Shown: positions 53,713-63,596, counted from the first letter of the stretch. The stretch: DNA of 64,000 nucleotides from Erythrobacter sp. QSSC1-22B (GCF_001678665.1 NZ_LZRP01000002.1:62001-126000), one strand, 5' to 3'. The notes: a model not told the origin generated them from the letters alone. Made by a program: numbers and translations.

Positions 53713-55785
53713 TCAGAAACGATAGCGCAGGCTTGCTCGAAACTGGCGCGGTTCGACCGGGTGGAAATGGCGTCCTTCTACCGGGGCAGGCTCACCTGCC
53801 AACTGCGATTCGTAGAAATAGGTGATGTCCGCATGCTCGGCATCGAACACATTGAACAATTCTGCCCCGATGCGCAGCTGGCCGAAATTGTAATAGCCGC
53901 CCAGATTGACCAGTGTGGTGGCATCGCTGCGCGCACTGTCATCCTCGATCAGCGGAGCCGCGCCGAAATGACGCAGCTTTGCCGTTAGGTCGATTGCAGG
54001 TGTCGGGCTAAGCGTGATCCCACCGGAAAACACTTCGGGCACCGCGCCAGGGATGCGATCATCCGTCCCGACATCCACGAACCGGGCATCGGTATAAGCG
54101 TAATCGGCATCGATCATGATCCATGCCGCCGGTCGCCAGAACAACGTCGCTTCCATGCCATAGCGGCGCGATGCGGCATTGGGTTCGGTGTTGCCAGCAT
54201 CGCCCACGAACACCAACTCGCTCTCTAGTTTGAGATAATACCCTACTACCGATGCGGTGAGCGTGCCGGTTTCAAGCCGCGCACCAAGCTCGGCGCCATC
54301 CGCCGGAGAAAGCACGCGGACCGGATCGGTCGGATCGCCACTGATCGGATCGACGCTGATCGCCGCGCCGCGCACATCGTTGGAGTGGAAGCTGCGCCCG
54401 TAATTGGCGTAGAACTCCAGAGCGTCCACCGGCTGCCACGCCAGCGCGATCTTCGGTCCGAACAGATCATCATGGCCGCTGCCCGAATTGACCGCGAGAT
54501 CGGACGACACATCGTAGCGGATGAGGTCATATCGCAGCCCGCCGATCGCACGCAATCCGGGTGCCAGCTCAACTTCGGCCTGCCCGTATAGCCCGAAGCC
54601 GAACTCATCGACCTGGTCTTCCCGCACGGTGTTGATCGCAACCCCGTCGACGCTGTTATACAGGCCGACCCGTTCGATCGCATCGTAACGCACATCGCCG
54701 CCGATAACGGCCCTTGCAAAGCCGAGATCGAAGCTCTGGCTCGCCGCACCGCCATAGATCAAACGGCGGTCACGCTGGACGAATTCATCGCCATTGACCT
54801 GATCGTTGAGAAAATAGGTGAAGTTGGAGATAAGTTCGAAGTCGTAATAGGTGGCGAAAGCGTTGAGCGCCGTATTGCCCAGCACGGCATTGGCGACCCC
54901 GCCGATGCGTGTGGTTTTGCCGCCTAGATCGTCGTCGATAAATCCGAAACGCTCAATCAGGCCATTTCGAACTGCGCGTTCGGGGATCTGGTCGGTCGAG
55001 GTCCATGCGTTATCGTATCCGTTGATCTGGATATCGAAGCCGCCATCGGCCAGTGGTTGACTGTATTTAACAAGACCCGCCAAGCGCTCGACATTCTCGT
55101 CTAGCACCCATGGTCCATCATAGGTCTGCGCTTCGGCGGCGATAAGCAAGGTTCCGCTACCGAGCTTCTGGCTTCCCCCGGCGACCCCTCGCAGATAGCC
55201 GAATGCGCCGCCGTCGACCTGCACGAACGGCGCGATCTCATCGCGAGTGATAAACTGGACCGTGCCAGCTGCCGAAAAATCGCCGACATCGGCGAAATAT
55301 GGCCCCTTGCGATAATCGATCCGTTCCAGCGTTTCAGGAATCAGGAAATTGAAGTCCAGATAGCCCTGCCCGTGGCCGTGGCTGCGCATGTTGATCGGCA
55401 CGCCATCGACGAACCCTGCAAAATCGGTGCCGTGATCAAGATTGAACCCGCGCAGGAAGTACTGATTAGCCTTGCCAGATCCCGAATGTTGAGTGGCGAC
55501 CACGCCCGGGACATTTTCTACCAGTTCACCCGTGCGGCTGATCGGGACATTATCAAAATCCGCATAGCCGACCGTGCCTTGTGAACCGGAGGTGGCAATG
55601 CCGATCTGTTTAATACCGCGGCCATAGATGACAATTTCGTTGTCGTTGACATCGGCATGGGGCGCTTCGTCCAAACTGGGGGTGGAATCATCTGATCGGC
55701 CGCTTTGGGCCAGCAAAGCCGATGGGAAAACGCAAGTGCCAGATAACAATAACATAGCTGCGTTCAATCGACGTAAACGGCTCAT
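53713..55785 (-). CDS. TonB-dependent receptor
   Basis: A 690-residue outer-membrane receptor starting at 55785 (MSRLRRLNAAMLLLSG), which gives a signal peptide ending at LLAQ. The TonB-box-like NEIVIYGRG and the plug (LVENVPGVVATQHSGSGKAN, YFLRGFNLDHGTDFAGFVDG) are clear, and the barrel ends FRASLRYRF. It belongs to a different subfamily from the two larger receptors in the window; the plug wording GFNLDHGTDFAGFVDGVP is common in receptors for metal chelates or unknown small ligands. The substrate is unknown. Confidence 0.92.
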   Translation of the reverse strand: MSRLRRLNAAMLLLSGTCVFPSALLAQSGRSDDSTPSLDEAPHADVNDNEIVIYGRGIKQIGIATSGSQGTVGYADFDNVPISRTGELVENVPGVVATQHSGSGKANQYFLRGFNLDHGTDFAGFVDGVPINMRSHGHGQGYLDFNFLIPETLERIDYRKGPYFADVGDFSAAGTVQFITRDEIAPFVQVDGGAFGYLRGVAGGSQKLGSGTLLIAAEAQTYDGPWVLDENVERLAGLVKYSQPLADGGFDIQINGYDNAWTSTDQIPERAVRNGLIERFGFIDDDLGGKTTRIGGVANAVLGNTALNAFATYYDFELISNFTYFLNDQVNGDEFVQRDRRLIYGGAASQSFDLGFARAVIGGDVRYDAIERVGLYNSVDGVAINTVREDQVDEFGFGLYGQAEVELAPGLRAIGGLRYDLIRYDVSSDLAVNSGSGHDDLFGPKIALAWQPVDALEFYANYGRSFHSNDVRGAAISVDPISGDPTDPVRVLSPADGAELGARLETGTLTASVVGYYLKLESELVFVGDAGNTEPNAASRRYGMEATLFWRPAAWIMIDADYAYTDARFVDVGTDDRIPGAVPEVFSGGITLSPTPAIDLTAKLRHFGAAPLIEDDSARSDATTLVNLGGYYNFGQLRIGAELFNVFDAEHADITYFYESQLAGEPAPVEGRHFHPVEPRQFRASLRYRF

Positions 55786-55881
55786 TGGCAGTCCTTCAGA
55801 AACACACATGAGCTCAATGGCCGATGGTGGCAATTCGCCTTGCGAGACGGCAGCATGACCTGCGTCTTCCTTCATAACCGT

Positions 55882-56258
55882 TCGGTCACGCCGTTCCTAG
55901 TGAAGGCGCTGGCCAAGGCGTTCGACACGACCGGGCGGCGGGCGCCCTGCTTCGTCCAGACCGATGTCGGCGACGAGGAGCAAAAGGGCGGCTGCCCGAT
56001 CGGCAAGCTGCCCGCGGTGCTGGCTCAGGCGCGCGCGGCGGATATCCCGCTCGCCGGACTGATGTGCCTGCCGCCGCTGGATATCGAGCCCGCGCCCTTC
56101 TTCGCGCTGTTCGACAAGCTGGCGCGCGATCACGGGCTGGCGCAGGAACAGCCCTGAGGCCCTAGTAGGGGATGAGCGGCGATTTCGAGACCGCGATCCC
56201 GCTCGGCGCCACGCATGTCCGGGTCGGCATTGCGCTGTTTGGCGCGCGCGGCACCTGA
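55882..56258 (+). pseudogene. yggS: Remnant of a YggS-family PLP-binding protein gene
   Basis: From 55882 the translation LVKALAKAFDTTGRRAPCF, VGDEEQKGGCP and IPLAGLMCLPPLDIEPAPFF matches the second half of YggS/ProSC, a PLP homeostasis protein. The frame ends at 56157; the natural C-terminus then continues in another frame as MSGDFETAIPLGATHVRVG to the stop at 56258. The N-terminal half with the PLP lysine is absent, apparently replaced by receptor-linked DNA. One truncation plus a frameshift make it non-functional. Confidence 0.88.
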
Positions 56259-56306
56259 GCGGCGTTCAAAAGCCGCAACCGCCCAAACCACCAACAAATA
56301 CCACCA

Positions 56307-56332
56307 AAAGGGGCGCCCGAGAGCGCCCCTTT
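56307..56332 (-). terminator. Terminator downstream of the TonB receptor at 56357
   Basis: A perfect 10-bp stem, AAAGGGGCGC with its complement, closes a 6-base loop. Read on the minus strand it is followed by a T-rich stretch, so it ends transcription of the receptor gene. It could also act on the plus strand after the yggS remnant. Confidence 0.85.
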
Positions 56333-56356
56333 CCATTTGTGTTTGTCTGGCTGGGC

Positions 56357-59080
56357 TCAGAACTTGCCGCGCACCGTGATACCGTAGGTCCGCGGTTCGG
56401 CGAGGAATGCCGAATAGGTCTGCTGCGGCGCCACGAAAGGGGTGTTAAACGCCACCTGCGTGTAATCCTTGTCGAACAGGTTCGACACCCAGCCCTCGAT
56501 CGCGAAACGGTCGGCGATGTTGGTCAGGCCGATGCGGCCGTTGACGATCACATAGCCGTCCTGCTCCTTGCCGAACAGCAGGTCCGATCCGGTGTTGTAG
56601 TCGCCGGTCATGCGCGCGTTGAGGAAGAACAAGCCCTCCATTCCGCTGTTGCCCATCGGCGGCGTCCACGTGACGGAGGAGGTCGCTACCAATTCCGGCG
56701 CGTTGGACAAATTGTCGCCCGGCAGCAGCCGCAGCGCCGGATCGAGCGGGACTCCGGTGTCATTGCCGACCAAATCGTTTTCGTAGCTGCTGTCGGTATA
56801 GGTTAGCCCGAGCGAGAAGTTCAGATCCTGGATCGGCTGGATATAGGCTTCCATTTCCACACCCTGCGAGACGACGCCCGGGACGACATTGTCGGCAGCG
56901 CAGGAACCGGTGGTGGCGCTTCCATCCATATCGGCGCCGCCCAGCGAAGCGCTGCAGGCGTTGACGTTCTGCACCAGGAAGACCGAACCGTTGAAGGTGT
57001 TCAGCTGGAAATTGCTGAACTCCTGCCGGAACCCGGCGAGGCTGATGCCGAATTCGCGCGTCGCATATTTGGCACCGATTTCGTAGGCGGTGACTGTTTC
57101 CTCGGCGAACTGGAGCAAGGAGGGGTCGATTGCGGCGACCCTGAAGGTTACCGGATTGCCCAGCGCCGAACGGTCAAGGTTGAAGCCACCAGCCTTGTAG
57201 CCGCGCGAATACGAGACGTAGGTCAGAAGGTCTGGGTTGGGTTTCCAGCTCAGGATCGCGGTGCCGGTGAATTCGTCCTCGTCGCGGGTGTCGGAAATCG
57301 ACACGCCGTTAATTTCGGAGGTCGAATTACCCTGACAGGACAGCGAGATAATTCCGCCCGCTAAACCGGCCAGCGGAGTCCCCAGCAGGCCGCCCAACAG
57401 CGCTCGGTTCTGCGGACAGATCGTGTTGTCATTGCCGAAGGTAGCATCAAAATCCTTGGTTTCGTTAGTGTAGCGCAGCCCTAAAGTGAGATCGAGAGTA
57501 TCGGTCAGATGTACAATATTATGCGTGAAAAACGCGAAGTTCTCGCTGGTCTGGTTGTAGACATCGCCCGTCCCGCCGACATCGCTGACCCGCGAGAGAT
57601 TGTTGATGCCGGCGACAATCAGCGGCGTGGCCGGACCAAAGGCGCCGGTACCACGATTTGCTGCCTCGAGCGCAGCGACGTTGGGGCCTAGACAATTCTG
57701 CGCACTAGGGTTCACCAGCGCCGGGTTGATGGCGATGGCGATGCGGCAACTGACGAAGGTGCCGTACTGCGTCCCGAACCGCAGATTGTCGCGCGTCCGA
57801 AGTTTTTCATTGGCGTAGTAGCCACCGACCAGCCAATCGAGCTTGTCGCTGAACAACGTGCCGGCAAGGCGCAGTTCCTGGGTGAAGGTCCTGAAATTGC
57901 GGGCGGCGGCACTGGGCCCGGCTTCGCGATAGAGGATATCGACTTGGGTGTAGTCGGTGTCCGACCCCTGGAAGTTGTCATATTCGCGGTAGCCGGTGAT
58001 CGAGGTCAGTGAGACATTGCCGAAATCCCAGTTGAACTCGCCTGAAACACCGTAATCCTCGGTCTCGCCCTCAAAGCTGCGGCCCGCGGTATTGTAGATA
58101 TTGCGGTTGAAAGTGCTCTGGTTGAGCGCACCGCGATTCTGGCCGAGCCCGATCAGGACCGGGACGATCGGGTTGCCGGTGCTGGTCAGCGCCGGAGCGT
58201 TGCCGACCGGACGCGCGAAGGGATTGAGGCCGGGCGAGACGCGCGCCAGCGGCGCGAAGTCGGGCTGGACGAAGGTGGCGGCGCAACAAGCCTCGTCCTT
58301 CTTCGAATAATCGCCGATCAGGCGGAAGCTGATGTCCTCCGTCGGTTCGAACAGCACCTGCGCGCGAACCAGATAGCGGTCGCGATTGTTGATGTTGGTG
58401 TTGTTGACCACATCGTTATAGAAGCCGTCACGCTTGAAATAGACGCCATCGACGCGGGCCGCGATTATATCGGTCAGCGGCGCGTTAAGGCCTGCTTCGA
58501 CGCGGATCGCGTCGTAATTGCCATAGGTCAAGGCACCATAGCCGCTGAAGGTGAATTCGGGTGGCGCGGTGTAGATGCTGATGACGCCCGCAGACGCGTT
58601 GCGACCGCCCAGCGTACCTTGCGGGCCACGCAGGATTTCCACCCGGTCGAGCGGGCCCAGTTCGGAAAGGGCATTGCCCGAACGCGAGCGATAGACGCCG
58701 TCGACAAACACCGCGACCGAACTTTCGAGACCGGGGTTGTCGCCAACCGTGCCGATGCCGCGAATACGCGCCGAACCATTGGCTTCGTTACCCGTCGAGG
58801 ACACTAGCAGCGAGGGTGCGACCTGGGTCAGTTCGCGGATATCGGTGGTGCCCGAATTTTCCAGGGTATCGGCGGAAATTGCGGAGACCGCGACCGGCAC
58901 ATCGGAAAGCACCTGCGAACGCCCTTGCGCGGTCACGATGATGATGTTGCGATCCACGACATCGGCGTTCTCGACCAGATCGTTTCCTGTCTGGTCCTGC
59001 GCCATGGCGGTGGCTGGGGCGAGTGCGGCGCCAGCCCCGAGTAGAGCAAGGACGCGCAGCGATGCAAAACGGGTCTTCAT
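56357..59080 (-). CDS. TonB-dependent receptor
   Basis: A 907-residue outer-membrane receptor starting at 59080 (MKTRFASLRVLALLG), with a signal peptide ending at AMAQ. RNIIIVTAQGRSQ is the TonB-box region, the plug has SSVAVFVDGVYRSRSG and VEILRGPQGTLGGRNASAGV, and the barrel ends YGITVRGKF with the terminal Phe. It is a paralogue of the receptor at 47210-49747: both share the plug wording and a GDYSK...CC motif. No transporter or enzyme gene is adjacent, so the ligand is unknown. Confidence 0.94.
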   Translation of the reverse strand: MKTRFASLRVLALLGAGAALAPATAMAQDQTGNDLVENADVVDRNIIIVTAQGRSQVLSDVPVAVSAISADTLENSGTTDIRELTQVAPSLLVSSTGNEANGSARIRGIGTVGDNPGLESSVAVFVDGVYRSRSGNALSELGPLDRVEILRGPQGTLGGRNASAGVISIYTAPPEFTFSGYGALTYGNYDAIRVEAGLNAPLTDIIAARVDGVYFKRDGFYNDVVNNTNINNRDRYLVRAQVLFEPTEDISFRLIGDYSKKDEACCAATFVQPDFAPLARVSPGLNPFARPVGNAPALTSTGNPIVPVLIGLGQNRGALNQSTFNRNIYNTAGRSFEGETEDYGVSGEFNWDFGNVSLTSITGYREYDNFQGSDTDYTQVDILYREAGPSAAARNFRTFTQELRLAGTLFSDKLDWLVGGYYANEKLRTRDNLRFGTQYGTFVSCRIAIAINPALVNPSAQNCLGPNVAALEAANRGTGAFGPATPLIVAGINNLSRVSDVGGTGDVYNQTSENFAFFTHNIVHLTDTLDLTLGLRYTNETKDFDATFGNDNTICPQNRALLGGLLGTPLAGLAGGIISLSCQGNSTSEINGVSISDTRDEDEFTGTAILSWKPNPDLLTYVSYSRGYKAGGFNLDRSALGNPVTFRVAAIDPSLLQFAEETVTAYEIGAKYATREFGISLAGFRQEFSNFQLNTFNGSVFLVQNVNACSASLGGADMDGSATTGSCAADNVVPGVVSQGVEMEAYIQPIQDLNFSLGLTYTDSSYENDLVGNDTGVPLDPALRLLPGDNLSNAPELVATSSVTWTPPMGNSGMEGLFFLNARMTGDYNTGSDLLFGKEQDGYVIVNGRIGLTNIADRFAIEGWVSNLFDKDYTQVAFNTPFVAPQQTYSAFLAEPRTYGITVRGKF

Positions 59081-59431
59081 AGGGCATCTCTCTCCAAGTT
59101 TAACTTTTATGACGCACATCCCTAACCACGCGTATGGAAGTTACAAGAGTCACCCGACAAATTGGCGTAACGCTTCTTCCAAACGTGCCTGTAGTGCATC
59201 ACTGACCGCTTCGAGCAAGGTATCCTTGAGCCGCGTTAGCCGGACCTCGGCAAACCAGTAGGAATCGTCGAAACGGGTCCGCCCGGATGGCGTGGTCTGA
59301 AAGCCGGCTGTCGCGGCTCGCCGGGCGAATGCGATACCCGGCCATTTGAAGGTGCGTTGCCTTACCAATCTTAAGCCAACAGATCGCAAGCCCGCGCCAA
59401 GACCCGGTGACGAAAGCCGGGGGCCGGTGAT
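59081..59431. other. Receptor upstream region
   Basis: The receptor promoter should lie near 59085-59150. A minus-strand open frame at 59150-59389 (79 codons; ends EEALRQFVG) has no recognisable domain and no clear ribosome-binding site; it may be the decayed end of a gene. Nothing else is supported. Confidence 0.4.
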
Positions 59432-59963
59432 CTATGACAGCGATGGATGGGTCTCGTGGGCCACGCGGTTCGCCTCATCTCCGGGGAATTGCTTCTTCAG
59501 GCAGCCCACAATCTGTTCAGGTGACCAATGACGACGTAGCAGGCCGGAGACTGTCCGGCACAGGTCTCGATAGCAAGCCAGTTTGCATCGCTTGGGCCGC
59601 AAGGCACGTTCCCAGACGAACGTCACGGATCTCGGCCCAGTACTTATCTCGGCCGCCATTGCGATGAACTTCCCGGCTGATCGTCGAGGGCGCACGCCTC
59701 AGACCGAGCGAAATCTGTCTGAGCGAGACCCCCATTTCAAGACCTCGCGAGATCCCTTCACGCTCGGCCAGGGTCAACGCCAACCCCGAACGCTTGCGCT
59801 CGGCCGAACGGAAACCGCCAGTACGCGCAATCAGCGGATGGATCGACGAGGAGTCCCGATTGAAACTCCGCCCGATCGAACTCGTCGACTCTCCGCGCTG
59901 CCAACGACCCCAGATCTTTGACTTCTGCTGGTCTGTGAAAAATATCCGGCGGCGATAGGCCAT
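59432..59963 (-). pseudogene. IS30-family transposase remnant
   Basis: The minus strand starts at 59963 with FFTDQQKSKIWGRWQRGEST, continues SGLALTLAEREGISRGLEMG and RRAPSTISREVHRNGGRDKY, the N-terminal DNA-binding region of IS30 transposases. Near 59640 similarity moves to another frame (ERALRPKRCKLACY, then HWSPEQIVGCLKKQFPGDE) and stops at 59432 after HETH, where HETIYRSL is expected. The whole catalytic DDE domain is missing. It is an old, frameshifted relic. Confidence 0.85.
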
Positions 59964-60190
59964 GGCGTAGCCAGGCAGGATCTGACGAATTCGATAGAAG
60001 TCTCGTGACCTTTGCGACTGCGGGGTGAAGCTTTCAGTCTTCTTTTTCGCGTGGCTGGTGGAGCAAAAGCAATCGTCGAACCGAGCAAGAGGCGTCCGCA
60101 GCAGAGCGACCATTTGCCAGAGCGCGATCACAGGGGATCGTAGATGGTAAAGCTTCTATTGCTGACGACTGAGAAGCCTCGATCTTCGGC

Positions 60191-60973
60191 CTAACTCAAC
60201 GGCGCCAAGGAGGCTGCGCCCAGGATTGTCGTAGCTGTCGGCTGTTCGTGCGGTGCATCTGCCTGCGGTTCAAGCGACAGCGCGATCGCGCTACCCGCGG
60301 CAATGTCGACACGCATCTCGGGGGATAGCTCGAGCACGATTGTGGAGTTGGCCGAGCTCTGCCCCAAGGATCTGGGTCGATCATCGGGTCCGATAACCCA
60401 CAATTCCGGGACGAGTTCGCTCTGCGGCACAGTGTTGATGCGAACCGTGAGCTTTCCGACAGTATCATCGTAGACAGCGGTCAACAATGGTCCGTCATCC
60501 GGGCGATTGACCTGCGCGACGCGCAGCATTTCTGGGTTCAGCGGCCTGTCCCCCGAAAGCGCTGCGATTTGCGAACCAAGCACGGCGTTATCCTGCCGTT
60601 CCTGCAGCCACAGACCAGTAAGGGCAATTGCGGCTATCGAGGCGGCGATGGTTCCGGTCCGCCACCCACGCAGTGGGCTGCCGCGGTCGTTTGCTGCGGA
60701 ACGTTCGATCAAGGCGCCAGATGCACCAATCGATGCTTCGACGCGGCCCCACAAAGCCTGGGGCTGCCAGTCACCGGCATCCGCTTCGGCGTCGGACTCG
60801 GTTCTGGACCAGCTTTCGCCCACTTCCTGCCACTGCGAGACTGCAAGAGCAAACTGAGGGTCCTGTTCTTGGCGAAGGCGCGCGGCCGCAAGTGCCTCAC
60901 CCTCGAGAAAGCCGAGCGCGAGCTCGGCAGCGAGCAAATCGGTCTCTTCCGTGATCTCAAGGCGCTCAGTCAC
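60191..60973 (-). CDS. Membrane anti-sigma factor (RskA type)
   Basis: A 260-residue protein. The cytoplasmic N-terminal part (ETDLLAAELALGFLEGEALA and SQWQEVGESW) is the anti-sigma helix bundle seen in RskA/ChrR-like proteins, without a zinc HxxxCxxC motif. One transmembrane helix (about 107-123, AASIAAIALTGLWL) leads to a periplasmic RskA domain (TVPQSELVPELWVIGP). It would hold the adjacent sigma factor until proteolysis or an envelope signal frees it. It overlaps the sigma gene by 8 bases. Confidence 0.87.
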   Translation of the reverse strand: MTERLEITEETDLLAAELALGFLEGEALAAARLRQEQDPQFALAVSQWQEVGESWSRTESDAEADAGDWQPQALWGRVEASIGASGALIERSAANDRGSPLRGWRTGTIAASIAAIALTGLWLQERQDNAVLGSQIAALSGDRPLNPEMLRVAQVNRPDDGPLLTAVYDDTVGKLTVRINTVPQSELVPELWVIGPDDRPRSLGQSSANSTIVLELSPEMRVDIAAGSAIALSLEPQADAPHEQPTATTILGAASLAPLS

Positions 60974-61523
60974 GCGTCACCTGCGCACGCAATGCCAACA
61001 GGCCCCGGCGGATACGGGTCTTGACGGTTCCGAGGGGAACACCGGCTTCTTCGGCAACCTGTGAATAGCTAAGTCCGCGCAGATAGGCGCTGCGAATATA
61101 GGTTTGTTCGGGATCAGACAGTCCGTCGATTTCGCGCCGAAGATTTTCAGCTTCTTCATCCCTTATAAGCCGCTCGTCGCTGAGATCCGCATCATCAGCT
61201 ACCAGCACTAGAGGGTAATCGTTGACCGTCGGCCTTCTGCCGCGAGCGCGCACTCGATCGATCGCGCTGTTGCGGGCGATAAAGCTCAACCAGACGATGG
61301 GCGAACCCTTCTCGGGGTCGTATCCGGCGGCGCGGTTCCAGACTTTTGTATACACTTCCTGTAATACGTCTTCCGTCGCTTCGCGGTTTCGAACCACCGC
61401 AAAGCAGATCGCATAGAGCTCGCTCGCCGTAGCTTTATAGAGCTGGCGCATAGCCTCGCCATCCCCATTAGCGATGCCGGTGAGCGCTGCCACCATATTA
61501 CATTTGCTAGACGCGCGTGCCAT
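60966..61523 (-). CDS. ECF RNA polymerase sigma factor
   Basis: A 185-residue group IV sigma factor. Region 2 has RNREATEDVLQEVYTKVWNRA and WLSFIARNSAIDRVRARGRR. Region 4 has GLSDPEQTYIRSAYLRGLSY followed by SQVAEEAGVPLGTVKTRIRRG, the -35-binding helix-turn-helix. It is SigK-like in its pairing with an RskA-type anti-sigma factor. It is divergent from the DUF4331 gene, which is a likely target, and it probably controls its own promoter as well. Confidence 0.92.
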   Translation of the reverse strand: MARASSKCNMVAALTGIANGDGEAMRQLYKATASELYAICFAVVRNREATEDVLQEVYTKVWNRAAGYDPEKGSPIVWLSFIARNSAIDRVRARGRRPTVNDYPLVLVADDADLSDERLIRDEEAENLRREIDGLSDPEQTYIRSAYLRGLSYSQVAEEAGVPLGTVKTRIRRGLLALRAQVTRD

Positions 61524-61988
61524 GCTGGTGGTTGGTTCGACCCTTCAAGTGGAGCCTCTGCCTAAAGGCAAAAGGTGCTTCGCGGCAAGGTACCAAAAAA
61601 ATTTTCGCGTTTCTAAATCCGCTGCGCAGCCAAACTCGTAATGTAACAAGGACCGATTTTTTTGCCCTCGGCCTGTGATGAAATGCACGGGGAGATTACG
61701 TTGTGAAATCTAGAATTAAGATACTGTTCCCCGTCAGCACTCGAGCGAGGCATCCCACCGCCCTGACCTGCTACTCCTTATCAGCAGGTGAATTGCTCAG
61801 ACAGAGCCGTCCAGAGCCCAAATTCCGGCAATCTGGATATTTTTTCCTGGATTGGAACGATAAGTTCCGCCTACATGTTCATACAGCGTCAAGGATCGGG
61901 CTACACGAAGGCTCAGCGCAAGATTTGTACCTTGGTCAATAACAGACACCTTTTTTGAATAACTTGGTGAATAACAGGAGAGCTATCT
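61524..61988. other. Divergent control region between the sigma factor and DUF4331 genes
   Basis: A 465-base region. Towards the right it holds a repeated motif (61931-61977). A GTG-initiated frame at 61703-61942 (79 codons) has GGGGAG 8 bases upstream but encodes no recognisable domain and overlaps the repeat; I do not accept it as a gene. AT-rich stretches near 61595-61670 may hold the sigma promoter. Confidence 0.5.
61931..61977 (+). promoter_or_regulatory. Direct repeats ahead of the DUF4331 gene
   Basis: CTTGGTCAATAACAG (61931-61945) and CTTGGTGAATAACAG (61963-61977) differ at one base and start 32 bases apart, three helical turns. A third partial copy, TTGAATAAC, lies between them (61955-61963). 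The second copy ends just before the ribosome-binding site (AGGAGAG). They may be regulator sites or RNA-level elements. Confidence 0.55.
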
Positions 61989-63596
61989 ATGATTTCCAAG
62001 AACAAACTTGCGCTAGGCGCGGCTGCGTTGGCCCTTTGCGTCGTGTCCGGTACCGCTTCGGCTTCGAGCCACCGGGAGGCTCCGGATATCACCGAGACTC
62101 CCAAGATCGATAACACCGACTTTTACATGTTTCGCAGCTACGAAACCGGTCGCGAAGGCTTTGTTACAATCATCGCCAACTACCAGCCGATTCAGTTTCC
62201 TGGGGGTGGACCCAATTATTTCACCATGGACCCGGATGCCAAATACGAAATTCACATCGACAGCAATGGTGATGCGAAAGAAGACCTGACGTTCTCGTTC
62301 CAGTTCACCAATTCCCTGAGGAACGGCGGCATCGCACTGAACATTGGCGGCAAGAACGTAACGGTTCCCCTGCGCTACGTCGGGCCCGTGACCGGGGCGG
62401 ACGATGCGGATCTCAACGAGACCGAAACCTATCAGGTCACGGCCGTCAAAGGTGACCGCCGCAGTGGCAGCCGGTCAAGCATTACACACAATGGGGGAGC
62501 GACCTTCGTTAAACCTCTCGACAATGTCGGCAATAAAACTCTGCCGAATTACGATGGCTACGCCAATTCCCTGATTTACCCTGTGAACATCCCGGGATGT
62601 GCAGCCGGTGGCCGCGTGTTCGTCGGTCAGCGTGAAGAGGCTTTCGCGGTCAATTTGGGCGAAACCTTCGATCTGGTGAACTATGTCCCAATCGAAGGTG
62701 ACAGCGCGGCTTTTGCCGGTGACGGCGGCGGCTTTCCCGGTGGCATCACTCAGAGCCGTGCGAACGATTCTCTGGTAGGAGAATACAACGTCACCAGTAT
62801 CGCGATGGAAGTGCCGATTGCATGCCTTACCGCAGGCGGCAACGGAGTGATTGGCGGGTGGGCTACGTCAAGCCTGCCGCAGGCACGCATCAATGATCCG
62901 TCCCCGACGTATCAGAAGCCGACGTTCGACGGCGGTGCTTTCGTTCAGATGTCGCGTCTCGGTATGCCCCTGGTGAATGAATTGGTCATCGGGCTCGACA
63001 AGAAGGACGTTTTCAATCACGCCGAGCCTACGCAAGATGGCGCATTGGCGGATTTCGTGACAAATCCAACCTTCCCGGCGCTCCTCAACGCGCTTTTCCG
63101 TGCTCCGGTAAACGCCACGCTCGGGACAGATATTGCCGATCTGGCGCCGAGCAATTTTCCCCGCCAGGATTTGGTGGCGACGTTCCTCACCGGGATCAAG
63201 ACGCTCAACCAGCAGACGACGGTCACACCTTCGGAAATGACCCGGCTTAACACAGCCATCGCCCCGACCCCGCGGGCAACGCAAAGCCGCTTTGGCGTAG
63301 TGGGCGACGACCTCGCCGGCTTCCCGAACGGGCGTCGACCAGGTGACGATGTGGTCGACATCGTGTTGCGCGTGGCTATGGGCCGGCTTTGCCATCCGGT
63401 GCCGATCAATGGCCAAGCAACCGATTTGGGGCTTTGCAAACCTGCCGATGCACCGGTCGGACAAGTCGCGTTCACCGACGGTGCGCCGATTTCGGCACGC
63501 GATCTGCAAGGCCAGTTCCCCTATCTGAACTCGCCGATACCCGGATCGCCCAACTCCGCCCGTGATGCCCGCGCCGTGCGACCTGCGCAGCCATAA
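61989..63596 (+). CDS. DUF4331 family secreted protein
   Basis: A 535-residue protein with a signal peptide ending at ASA (residue 25) directly followed by SSHREAP, the hallmark opening of DUF4331 proteins. The body has DNTDFYMFRSYE, IDSNGDAKEDLTFSF and repeated Gly/Asn-rich strands; Cys pairs occur near residues 204, 278, 465 and 477. Family members often sit with ECF sigma factors and small lipoproteins but no biochemical role is known to me. AGGAGAG before the ATG is a strong ribosome-binding site. The next gene follows after 15 bases in the same operon. Confidence 0.88.
   Translation: MISKNKLALGAAALALCVVSGTASASSHREAPDITETPKIDNTDFYMFRSYETGREGFVTIIANYQPIQFPGGGPNYFTMDPDAKYEIHIDSNGDAKEDLTFSFQFTNSLRNGGIALNIGGKNVTVPLRYVGPVTGADDADLNETETYQVTAVKGDRRSGSRSSITHNGGATFVKPLDNVGNKTLPNYDGYANSLIYPVNIPGCAAGGRVFVGQREEAFAVNLGETFDLVNYVPIEGDSAAFAGDGGGFPGGITQSRANDSLVGEYNVTSIAMEVPIACLTAGGNGVIGGWATSSLPQARINDPSPTYQKPTFDGGAFVQMSRLGMPLVNELVIGLDKKDVFNHAEPTQDGALADFVTNPTFPALLNALFRAPVNATLGTDIADLAPSNFPRQDLVATFLTGIKTLNQQTTVTPSEMTRLNTAIAPTPRATQSRFGVVGDDLAGFPNGRRPGDDVVDIVLRVAMGRLCHPVPINGQATDLGLCKPADAPVGQVAFTDGAPISARDLQGQFPYLNSPIPGSPNSARDARAVRPAQP

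Noticed and set aside
61703..61942. GTG-started 79-codon frame with a GGGGAG upstream
   Set aside because: No domain, unnatural composition and overlap with the repeat region ahead of the DUF4331 gene; left as unsupported.
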